Shown here one piece after another: positions 1 through 5,353 of a stretch of DNA of 9,222 nt. Position 1 is the stretch's first letter, and each line of letters opens with the position of its first letter. The stretch spans positions 1-9,222 of the forward strand of contig DAHVAB010000073.1 in assembly GCA_027314825.1 (NCBI GenBank), in the 5' to 3' direction. The translations under genes were made by a program, and so were the position numbers. The stretch comes from Solirubrobacterales bacterium (GTDB taxonomy: Bacteria; Actinomycetota; Thermoleophilia; Solirubrobacterales; Solirubrobacteraceae). The notes beneath the pieces are model-generated. The model saw only the letters and a program-made list of their open reading frames with translations, ran no database searches and had not been told where the DNA came from.

Positions 1-639
1 CTTGTAGCCGTTGAGATGCAGCACCGGCAGCACCGCGCCATCGGTGACCGGGTCCAGGAACTTGTTGGAGTGCCAGCTGGCCGCCAGCGGCCCCGTCTCC
101 GCCTCGCCGTCCCCAACCACGCAGAAGGCGATCATGCCCGGGTTGTCGAGCACGGCGCCATGGGCGTGCAGCAGGCTGTAGCCGAGCTCCCCTCCCTCAT
201 GGATCGACCCGGGCGTCTCCGGCGCGACATGGCTCGGGATGCCGCCCGGGAAGGAGAACTGCCGGCACAGCCGCGCCAGCCCCTCGGCGTCGCGGCGGAT
301 GTGCGGATAGACCTCGCTGTAGGTGCCCTCCAGATAAACGTTCGCGACGATCCCCGGCCCGCCGTGGCCCGGGCCCGTGACGAAGATCGCGTCGAGATCG
401 CGCCTGGCGACAGCCCGTCCGAGATGCGCGTAGAGGAAGTTGAGCCCGGGAGTCGTTCCCCAGTGCCCGAGCAGCCGGGGCTTGATGTGCTCGGGACGCA
501 GCGGCTCGCGCAGCAACGGGTTATCCAGCAGGTAGATCTGACCGGCCGAGAGGAAGTTGGCGGCTCGCCAGAGGGTGTCGATCGCCTCCAGATCCTCCGC
601 GGAGAGCTCGTGGCGCTCCACCCCGCCTGAGGAGTCCAC
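1..639 (-). CDS. xfp: Phosphoketolase, N-terminal part (runs off the window edge)
   Basis: This is the first 213 codons of a thiamine-diphosphate-dependent phosphoketolase, a cytoplasmic enzyme that splits xylulose 5-phosphate (often also fructose 6-phosphate) with phosphate into acetyl phosphate and an aldose phosphate. Reading the minus strand from GTG at 639, family landmarks appear in order: WRAANFLSAGQIYL (24-37), HIKPRLLGHWGTTPGLNF (51-68), GPGHGGP (89-95), GSIHEGGELGYSLLHAHGA (144-162) and the ThDP/metal motif GDGEAETGP (176-184). The rest, about three quarters of an enzyme usually near 800 residues, lies outside the window. Start choice: GTG at 639 puts WRAAN at the usual distance from the N-terminus. 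An in-frame ATG at 687 would add 16 residues encoded by a tandem repeat. It is divergent from the universal stress protein gene and shares its upstream region. Family assignment is very secure; the split between Xu5P and F6P activity cannot be judged. Confidence 0.95.
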   Translation of the reverse strand, partial: MDSSGGVERHELSAEDLEAIDTLWRAANFLSAGQIYLLDNPLLREPLRPEHIKPRLLGHWGTTPGLNFLYAHLGRAVARRDLDAIFVTGPGHGGPGIVANVYLEGTYSEVYPHIRRDAEGLARLCRQFSFPGGIPSHVAPETPGSIHEGGELGYSLLHAHGAVLDNPGMIAFCVVGDGEAETGPLAASWHSNKFLDPVTDGAVLPVLHLNGYK

Positions 640-641
640 GC

Positions 642-689
642 GCCTGCCTGCCTGCCCTTGCGTCGGCCTGCCTGCCTGCCCTTGCATCG
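642..689. repeat. 24-bp tandem duplication upstream of phosphoketolase
   Basis: Two adjacent 24-bp units (642-665 and 666-689) differ at one base (G at 663, A at 687-side unit position 686). Each consists of three GCCT/CCTG steps followed by CCCTTGC and a TCG end. The unit is a multiple of three, so it stays open in the phosphoketolase frame and would encode two related octapeptides if translation began at ATG 687. On the minus strand the repeats also give a run of AGGC motifs just before the GTG start at 639, which could serve as a loose ribosome-binding region. Slippage is the likely origin. Confidence 0.85.
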
Positions 690-743
690 CCGCCGATGCT
701 CGACCATCGCGCTCCCCCGCCGGTCCGTAATTACCCGCAGAGC

Positions 744-768
744 GTGTGATGCACCCTCCGGATCACAC
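744..768. promoter_or_regulatory. Inverted repeat in divergent control region (candidate operator)
   Basis: A perfect 7-bp inverted repeat, GTGTGAT (744-750) and ATCACAC (762-768), is separated by 11 bases. It sits between the divergent phosphoketolase and universal stress protein genes, about 105 bp from the former's start and 120 bp from the latter's. A short AT-rich palindrome, GTAATTAC (727-734), lies just beside it in otherwise very GC-rich DNA and could belong to a promoter. The half-sites resemble CRP/FNR-type TGTGA/TCACA, but the spacing is 13 instead of the 6 of the classical site, so the binding protein cannot be named. Confidence 0.45.
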
Positions 769-890
769 CCGGCGGGGCGCCGCGTAACGTTCTGCCCGCA
801 CACAGAAGAGCGTGCAGGCCGGGTGGCTCGGACCGCCGTCCCGCCCGCCGCGCAGGCGCAGCAGCCATCCACCGGGAGAACTGGGAGCTC

Positions 891-1790
891 ATGTTCGAGA
901 ACGTGCTTGTGGGAGTCGACGGAGCTCCCAACGGACGCGACGCGATCGCGCTGGGCGCGCGGCTGCTCGCCGAGCACGGCAGCCTGACGCTCGTGCACGT
1001 GCACAGCGGGCTGCCCTCCTACGCCTCGCGCACACCGCCGCCGCACGCCGCGCCGACCCGCGATCAGGACTCGGTTGCGATGCTCCAACGCGAGCGCGAG
1101 ACGGCCCAGGTGGCGGCGCAGCTGATGAGCGTCACCTCCAGCTCCCCGGGCAGGGGGCTGCACGAGGCCGCCGAACGCACCGGAGCGCAGCTGATCGTCG
1201 TCGGCTCCTGCGCCCGCAGCCTGCTCGGCCGTGCGATGCTCGGCAACGACGCCAGAGCGGCGCTCAACGGCGCGCCGTGCGCGGTGGCGACAGCCGCGCG
1301 CGGATATGCGAACAGCCCCGTCCCGCTCGCCTCGATCGGAGTCGGCTACGACGGCTCGCCCGAGAGCCGGACGGCGCTCGCGGCAGCACGTGAGATCGCG
1401 GCCAGGCACCGCTCGCTGGTGCGCGCGCTGCACGTCGTCACGCTGCCGAGCTACGCCTTCACCGGGGTCGCCGCCCCGTCGCTCGGCGAGACGATCGAGC
1501 TGATGGTGGGCGACGCGCAGGCCGACCTCGACAAGCTTGCCGACGTCCAGGGCCGCGCCCTCTACGGACTGCCCGGGGAGGAGCTCGCCTCCTTCGGCGA
1601 GGAGGTCGACCTGCTCGTGATCGGCTCGCGCGGCTACGGCCCGGTCCGCCGGCTGGTGCTCGGCAGCACCTCCGGCTACCTGCAGCGCCACGCCCGCTGC
1701 TCGCTGCTCGTGCTGCCACGCTCATCCGCAACCGCCGCGGCGGCCGAGAGCCCGACCTCGCAGAACACGACGACCATCCAGGAGCGATAA
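891..1790 (+). CDS. Universal stress protein, two tandem UspA domains
   Basis: A 299-residue cytoplasmic protein built of two UspA (Rossmann-like) domains: residues about 2-136 starting with FENVLVGVDGAPNGRDAI, and about 145-277 starting with ASIGVGYDGSPESRTAL. Domain 2 carries an intact nucleotide-binding signature G-2X-G-9X-G-S (G245, G248, G258, S259), as in ATP-binding Usp proteins. In domain 1 the equivalent positions are G105, A108, G118 and N119, so that signature is degraded. A Ser/Thr/Ala-rich tail (about 278-299) follows. The start is fixed by the family N-terminus; GGGAG occurs at 883-887 and again at 874-878. The response-regulator gene begins 4 bases after the stop, so the two are very likely cotranscribed. 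Two-domain Usps are common in Actinobacteria under hypoxia and stationary-phase control; the specific partner of this one is unknown. Confidence 0.93.
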   Translation: MFENVLVGVDGAPNGRDAIALGARLLAEHGSLTLVHVHSGLPSYASRTPPPHAAPTRDQDSVAMLQRERETAQVAAQLMSVTSSSPGRGLHEAAERTGAQLIVVGSCARSLLGRAMLGNDARAALNGAPCAVATAARGYANSPVPLASIGVGYDGSPESRTALAAAREIAARHRSLVRALHVVTLPSYAFTGVAAPSLGETIELMVGDAQADLDKLADVQGRALYGLPGEELASFGEEVDLLVIGSRGYGPVRRLVLGSTSGYLQRHARCSLLVLPRSSATAAAAESPTSQNTTTIQER

Positions 1791-1794
1791 CGTC

Positions 1795-2493
1795 ATGCCG
1801 ATGAGAAGCAGGGATGCAGCGCAGCACCCCGAGGCCGATGGCGCGGACGGCGCCGGCGCCAGCACCGTCACGATCGTCCTGGCCGACGACCACGCGGTCG
1901 TCCGCAGCGGGCTGCGGTTGCTGCTCGACAGCGAGCCGGGCTTCGAAGTGGTCGCCGAGGCCGGGGATCTCGACAGCGCAAGGCGCTACGTGCGCGGGCA
2001 CCATCCGAACGTGCTGGTGCTCGACCTGAACATGCCGGGCGGCTCCAGCCTGGAGGCGATCCCCGCGATCCGCGAGCAGGCGCCGGAAACGGAGATCGTC
2101 GTCTTGACGATGCAGCAGGAGCCTGCGTTCGCCAGGCGCGCGCTCGGCGCCGGCGCGATCGGCTACGTCCTGAAGGAGGCCGCCGACGATGAGCTGGTCG
2201 AGGCAGTCCGCCGGGCAGCCCTCGGCGAGAGCTACCTCAACCCGCGCCTCGGCGCGCGCCTTGCCTCCGAGCCGCCGCCCGGCCCGCCGGACGACCTCTC
2301 GGAGCGCGAGGTCGACGTGCTGCGGCTGATCGCGCTCGGACACACCAACGCGGAGATCGCGGAGCGGCTCTACCTCTCCGTCCGCACCGTCGAGACGCAC
2401 CGTGCCCACATCCAGCAGAAGCTGAGCCTCTCCTCCCGCGCGGAGCTCGTCGGCTACGCGCTCAAGCGCGGGCTGATCAAGAGCGAGGACTGA
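1795..2493 (+). CDS. NarL/LuxR-family response regulator
   Basis: A 232-residue DNA-binding response regulator. The receiver domain (about 24-140) has the acidic pair D31-D32 in LADDHAVVRSGL, the phosphoacceptor D77 in VLVLDLNMPG, T105 and K127, so all switch residues are present. The C-terminal LuxR-type helix-turn-helix (about 167-228) contains LSEREVDVLRLIALGHTNAE and SVRTVETHRAHIQQKL. This is the same architecture as NarL, LiaR and the mycobacterial dormancy regulator DosR/DevR, but the architecture alone does not show that it is DosR. The first 23 residues precede the receiver fold and look disordered. An AGGAG at 1780-1784, inside the end of the stress-protein gene, is 10 bases from ATG 1795 and supports that start. 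No histidine kinase is in the window, so its signal source is unknown. Its 3' end overlaps the converging cytochrome operon by 17 bases. Confidence 0.95.
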   Translation: MPMRSRDAAQHPEADGADGAGASTVTIVLADDHAVVRSGLRLLLDSEPGFEVVAEAGDLDSARRYVRGHHPNVLVLDLNMPGGSSLEAIPAIREQAPETEIVVLTMQQEPAFARRALGAGAIGYVLKEAADDELVEAVRRAALGESYLNPRLGARLASEPPPGPPDDLSEREVDVLRLIALGHTNAEIAERLYLSVRTVETHRAHIQQKLSLSSRAELVGYALKRGLIKSED

Positions 2494-3481
2494 CCTCCGG
2501 GCCGGGCGCCGGCCCGCCGCCGGCCTCGCCTTCGCCGCCCTCCCGCTGCGCACGGTAGTGCTCTCGCCATATCAACCTGTAGATCGGGATCGCGCGAGGG
2601 ATGTCGCGCACGCCCGGGATGAACGGGATCAGGATGAAGGCGAGGCTCAGCACCCCCATGATCAGCATCACCAGCGCGTCCGCGTTGGGCGATGACTTGA
2701 ACGGTTCGATCTGGTACCAGAAGGTGTAGAGCCACAGCCACACCTGGCCGGGGTAGCTGCCGGTCTCGTTCATCATCCCCCACTGCGTGCCGAGCAGGTG
2801 CTCCGATTCGGCGCGGTCGGCGAGTTCCGAGCCGTCGGCGAGGAACAGCAGCGGCTTGGTGTAATCGGTCTGGTAGAACTGTCTGCTGGTAAGGAGCGCC
2901 CCATCCACGCCGCCGCTCTGCGCGAGCCCGAGCAGCGCGCTCATCATCGGCGCCACCGGGCCGTAGCTGCCGGATGCGACGCTGACCGTGCCCCCCGCGA
3001 CCTTCGCCTCTTCCAGGGCGGCCGCATAGGCGGTCGCCCAACGCTGCTGCTGTGCGTGCGGCGCCACCAGGTAGTCGGAGATCGCCGAGTGCAGCGCGGG
3101 GTCATCGGGGATGCTGCGCAGCGGGTCGATCACGTAGTCGAAGGCGGTGTTGATCGGGTGATCGACGCCCAGCCATTCCTGCAGGTATATGAACGCGATG
3201 TGCTGCCCGCGCGAGCCGTGGTCGTACGGCGGCCCATATCCGGCGGTGTCGCTGGTCCCGTCGAGCTCGGCGGTCGCCGTCGCCAGGAAGTCGACCGGCC
3301 GCCGGCGCGACCAGGAGGCGATCGTCGAGGGCTTCGCGTCCGGCGAGGAGAGGAGCACCGCCATCAGCACGGCGATCGCCGCGACCACCACCGTCGCGAT
3401 CACCACCTCCTTGATCAGGTCGTACGGCCTGTAGGGACCGTCCCACCGCCGCGCCGCCTCGTTGCGCTGCGCGTTCGTCAT
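2477..3481 (-). CDS. Membrane protein of the cytochrome b operon, with a large central domain
   Basis: A 334-residue membrane protein. Visible parts: a short cytoplasmic N-terminus with PYRPYDLIKEV, helix 1 (about 24-44), about 200 mostly soluble residues (45-245) that include TYGPPYD-like GYGPPYDHGSRGQHIAF (81-97), a Trp/Tyr-rich hydrophobic stretch (246-258), helix 2 (about 268-290, ending LIPFIPG) and a basic, then Gly/Pro-rich, C-terminal tail. The LIPFIPGVRDIPR segment resembles the last part of quinol-cytochrome c reductase b or b6f subunit IV, but the PEWY quinol-site motif is absent and only two clear helices are seen. Start: ATG 3481 lies 8 bases after the cytochrome b stop, with a GAGG Shine-Dalgarno sequence overlapping that stop; a GTG at 3514 would overlap cytochrome b. 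I infer a cytochrome-complex subunit. Function of the central domain is unassigned. Confidence 0.7.
   Translation of the reverse strand: MTNAQRNEAARRWDGPYRPYDLIKEVVIATVVVAAIAVLMAVLLSSPDAKPSTIASWSRRRPVDFLATATAELDGTSDTAGYGPPYDHGSRGQHIAFIYLQEWLGVDHPINTAFDYVIDPLRSIPDDPALHSAISDYLVAPHAQQQRWATAYAAALEEAKVAGGTVSVASGSYGPVAPMMSALLGLAQSGGVDGALLTSRQFYQTDYTKPLLFLADGSELADRAESEHLLGTQWGMMNETGSYPGQVWLWLYTFWYQIEPFKSSPNADALVMLIMGVLSLAFILIPFIPGVRDIPRAIPIYRLIWREHYRAQREGGEGEAGGGPAPGPEVSPRS
2499..2515 (+). terminator. GC hairpin after the response regulator
   Basis: GGGCCGG (2499-2505) and CCGGCCC (2509-2515) form a perfect 7-bp stem with a 3-base loop, starting 5 bases after the response-regulator stop. There is no T-run after it, as is common for hairpin terminators of high-GC Actinobacteria. 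It lies inside the 3' coding end of the converging minus-strand gene, where it encodes part of a Gly/Pro-rich tail, so the symmetry might partly reflect codon composition. Confidence 0.5.
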
Positions 3482-3489
3482 CCGCCGCC

Positions 3490-4296
3490 TCACGAGTCCC
3501 GACCCTCCCGCCACGGCGGCTCGCTGCCGGGCGGCTCGGGATCGCCGCCCGCCGGCGGCGGCCTGCGCATCCCGCCGAGCTCATCGCCCGGCCCGCCCTC
3601 GGCGGGCGGCCTGGAGACCCCGCCGGCGTCAGGCCCGGCGAGCTGATGCTCCGAGCCGCGCATCTGCGCCAGCGGCAGCGGCGGCACCACGCCGTGGCGG
3701 CGCACCAGCAGCACGTGGGCGGCGACCAGGATCACCACCGCGAGCGTCAGCAGGAGCACGTGATAGGAGTACATCTGCCCGAAGTTCGTGACGTTGAAGA
3801 ACGCGCCGATACCGACCGAGTTCATCGCGTCCTTCGCCTGAGTTGAGATCCACTGCGAGTCGAAGTTCTGCTGGGAGAGGTAGCCGGTGAAGGCGGCGCC
3901 GACGGCGATCAGGAACGTGAGCGCACCCGAGGCCCAGGTGCGTGCGCGACCGCCCCGCCATGCGGCCATGAAGAACTTGCCCCACAGGTGCACGACCATC
4001 GCAAAGAAGAAGAGCTCGACCGACCACAGGTGGATGCTGTTGAAGAAGTGGCCTACGCCCGTGTCGTGCCACCACGTGGGCCCCTTCAGAGCGAGGATCA
4101 CCCCGCTTGCGATGACCACGACCAGGGCGCCTATCGTGAGCGCCCCGAAAACGTAGATCCAGGAGGCGACGTAGCTCGGCTGGCGGTCGGGCAGCAGCCG
4201 CTCGGGCGGCATCGCGCTCACCGCCCGTTGCCGCAGCCGCGCCGTCCACGACGCAGCACCCGGCTCCCAGGCGCTCGCCGGGCCGCCGCCGCTCAC
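3490..4296 (-). CDS. Cytochrome b6-like diheme membrane subunit
   Basis: A 268-residue homologue of the N-terminal (b6) part of cytochrome b, the heme-carrying quinol-oxidising subunit of bc1/b6f-type complexes. Four hydrophobic helices are visible (about 46-70, 84-112, 122-140, 175-198). Heme-ligand histidine pairs are H89/H103 in helix B (spacing 14) and H179/H194 in helix D (spacing 15, the b6f-type spacing as opposed to 14 in bc1). TGYL (137-140) matches the conserved TGY after helix C, but the usual PWD that follows is replaced by SQQNF. Residues about 205-268 form a Gly/Pro-rich cytoplasmic tail. The GTG start overlaps the previous gene's TGA in a GTGA arrangement, implying translational coupling. 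The C-terminal half normally found in cytochrome b is absent here and may be supplied by the next gene. No Rieske or cytochrome c gene is nearby. Confidence 0.88.
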   Translation of the reverse strand: MSGGGPASAWEPGAASWTARLRQRAVSAMPPERLLPDRQPSYVASWIYVFGALTIGALVVVIASGVILALKGPTWWHDTGVGHFFNSIHLWSVELFFFAMVVHLWGKFFMAAWRGGRARTWASGALTFLIAVGAAFTGYLSQQNFDSQWISTQAKDAMNSVGIGAFFNVTNFGQMYSYHVLLLTLAVVILVAAHVLLVRRHGVVPPLPLAQMRGSEHQLAGPDAGGVSRPPAEGGPGDELGGMRRPPPAGGDPEPPGSEPPWREGRDS

Positions 4297-4574
4297 GACC
4301 GCGCCCCCGGCTCGCCGGGCACACCACCGCCCGCAGGCCGGCCGCCGGCGTGCGCTCCCGCTCCGCCGCCGCGCCCATCCCCGATCCGACCGCGCCGCCG
4401 GGCGCGGGCGCGGCCGGAGCCCGGGAACGGCAGCATGATCGCCAGCGCGAACACGACCAACATCGCCCCGATCACCGCGAGATTCGCCACCGACATCTCG
4501 AAGAAGTGCCAGTGCACGTAGGAAGCGCGCCCGTTCAGGTCGAAGACCGCTCCCAGCAGCTGCACGGCGCGCAT
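4293..4574 (-). CDS. Small single-helix membrane protein, first gene of the cytochrome operon
   Basis: A 93-residue protein with one predicted transmembrane helix (about 28-50, ending LAIMLPFPG). The short N-terminal segment contains FDLNGRASYVHWHFFEMS with two histidines, and the Arg/Gly-rich C-terminal tail (about 55-93) should be cytoplasmic by the positive-inside rule. ATG 4574 is preferred because GGGAG lies upstream at usable distance; a GTG at 4634 would add 20 non-hydrophobic residues. Its TGA overlaps the GTG start of cytochrome b, so it is a member of the same transcript. I do not recognise a named family. Position and size suggest an accessory or stabilising subunit of the cytochrome complex, by inference only. 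Confidence 0.7.
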   Translation of the reverse strand: MRAVQLLGAVFDLNGRASYVHWHFFEMSVANLAVIGAMLVVFALAIMLPFPGSGRARARRRGRIGDGRGGGAGAHAGGRPAGGGVPGEPGARS

Positions 4575-4646
4575 GGACCGCACTCTCCCATCTCGTCCGG
4601 ACGGCTCGGCCTCACCGGCGTGCGGGAAACCCACAGGCGCTCGGCG

Positions 4647-4662
4647 GGCATCTAGGGATGCC
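4647..4662. promoter_or_regulatory. Inverted repeat between cytochrome operon and hsp20
   Basis: GGCATC (4647-4652) and GATGCC (4657-4662) are perfectly complementary around a 4-base centre. The element lies about 73 bp upstream of the cytochrome-operon start and 150 bp upstream of hsp20, in the divergent non-coding stretch. It could be a regulator site or a hairpin in the hsp20 leader. It matches neither CIRCE nor the full HAIR element used by HrcA and HspR. Confidence 0.35.
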
Positions 4663-4696
4663 GGACGCGGGTCGCGGCGCCAACATCAAGCCAGGA

Positions 4697-4796
4697 GCTT
4701 GGGCAGGAGGAAGACCACCTCGCTTGAGTGAGGGGAAAACCGCCTCGCTTGGGCAGGAGGATGACCGCCTCGCTTGGGCGAGAGGAAGACCGCCTC
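4697..4796. repeat. Four 25-bp tandem repeats in the hsp20 leader
   Basis: Four head-to-tail units of exactly 25 bp (4697-4721, 4722-4746, 4747-4771, 4772-4796). Each begins GCTTG and ends ACC-R-CCTC, with a purine-rich middle such as AGGAGGAAGACC. Units 1 and 3 differ at two positions; unit 2 is the most diverged. The array ends 15 bases before the hsp20 start. Since 25 is not a multiple of three, the copies are not a repeated peptide, which argues for a DNA or RNA role. GAGG and CCTC within and between units could pair into alternative hairpins. Confidence 0.9.
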
Positions 4797-4800
4797 GAAA

Positions 4801-4805
4801 AGGAG
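4801..4805 (+). promoter_or_regulatory. Ribosome-binding site that decides the hsp20 start
   Basis: AGGAG is 3 bases from ATG 4809 and 6 bases from the adjacent in-frame ATG 4812. The second spacing is near the usual optimum, so 4812 is the preferred start; the difference is a single Met. Confidence 0.6.
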
Positions 4806-4811
4806 CGCATG

Positions 4812-5267
4812 ATGGCAACCGGTTCACTGATCCACTGGCGTCCCTTCGGTGACATGAGCTCGCTGCGCGAGCGTGTCGAGAGCATGTTCGACGAGCTGGC
4901 CACCGAGGATGGCGCGAAGCTGGCGGCGGTCGACGTGATCCGTGAGAAGGACCGGATCCTGATCCACGCCGACATGCCCGGCGTCAAGCCCGAGGATCTG
5001 AAGATCGAGGTCTCCGAGCACGTTCTCAGCATCCACGGCGAGCACGAGGAGAAGAAGGACGAGGAGAAGAAGGCCAAGGAGGGGAAGATGCGCTTCGTCC
5101 GCCACGAGCGCAGCTATGCAAGCTTCAGCAGGTCGCTGATCCTCCCCGAGGACGTCGATCCGCACGCGATCAAGGCGACCATCAAAGACGGCGTGGTCGA
5201 GGTGACGGTCCCGCTCCCCGTAAAGAAGGAGCCGCAGGTCATCGAGATCACACCGAAGGCGGCGTAG
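4812..5267 (+). CDS. Hsp20 / alpha-crystallin small heat-shock protein
   Basis: A 151-residue ATP-independent chaperone that holds unfolding proteins in large cytoplasmic oligomers. The short N-terminal arm (1-37) includes LRERVESMFDELA. The alpha-crystallin domain (about 38-140) shows VDVIREKDRILIHADMPGVK, the EDLKIEVSEHVLSIHGEH strands, a Lys/Glu-rich loop (79-91), ERSYASFSRSLILPEDVD and the signature GVVEVTVPLP (127-136). The C-terminal I-X-I anchor is IEI at 144-146. Length and order are normal for the family. It is divergent from the cytochrome operon and preceded by a four-copy tandem repeat that probably lies in its leader or promoter. Hsp20 of this type is often stress- or hypoxia-induced in Actinobacteria (Acr/HspX), but orthology is not claimed. 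Confidence 0.97.
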   Translation: MATGSLIHWRPFGDMSSLRERVESMFDELATEDGAKLAAVDVIREKDRILIHADMPGVKPEDLKIEVSEHVLSIHGEHEEKKDEEKKAKEGKMRFVRHERSYASFSRSLILPEDVDPHAIKATIKDGVVEVTVPLPVKKEPQVIEITPKAA

Positions 5268-5301
5268 CGCCCTCGCTCCCCTGGGACGCACGCCCCTCGC
5301 G

Positions 5302-5350
5302 CAGGGCCGCCGTCCGTCCGACCCTCTCCCGGGCGTGGCGGCGGGCCCTG
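5302..5350. terminator. Bidirectional hairpin between hsp20 and PEP synthase
   Basis: CAGGGCCGCCG (5302-5312) pairs with CGGCGGGCCCTG (5339-5350), 11 base pairs with one bulged G, around a 26-base loop. It fills the 86-bp gap between convergent genes, ending 3 bases from the PEP synthase stop codon. No T-run follows on either strand. Its location suits shared termination of both transcripts. Confidence 0.65.
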
Positions 5351-5353
5351 TGC

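Noticed and set aside
744..768. Classical CRP site
   Set aside because: TGTGA and TCACA are present but 13 bases apart instead of 6, so it is kept only as an unassigned dyad.
132..1691. Long minus-strand open frame of 519 codons opposite the stress-protein gene and phosphoketolase
   Set aside because: It covers two genes with clear family motifs in other frames; its translation is Arg/Ala/Gly-rich without recognisable domains, as expected from GC-rich antisense frames.
3434..3444. GGGAC-C-GTCCC resembling the core of a DosR box
   Set aside because: It lies inside coding sequence for WDGPYRP, has the wrong central spacing, and is not near a gene start that would need it.
3482..3514. GTG 3514 as the start of the third cytochrome-operon gene
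   Set aside because: It would overlap cytochrome b by 25 bases and lacks the well-placed GAGG that precedes ATG 3481.
4723..4729. CTTGAGT, an exact half-site of the HspR-binding HAIR element
   Set aside because: The partner ACTCAAG is absent at the required 7-base spacing, and the heptamer is just the diverged version of the tandem repeat unit.
4755..4763. AGGAGG followed by an in-frame ATG (4761) as the hsp20 start
   Set aside because: The ribosome-binding motif touches the ATG with no spacing, and the added residues are encoded by the repeat array and not by Hsp20-like sequence.
4697..4796. CRISPR array
   Set aside because: The 25-bp units are directly adjacent with no spacers, and no cas genes are present.
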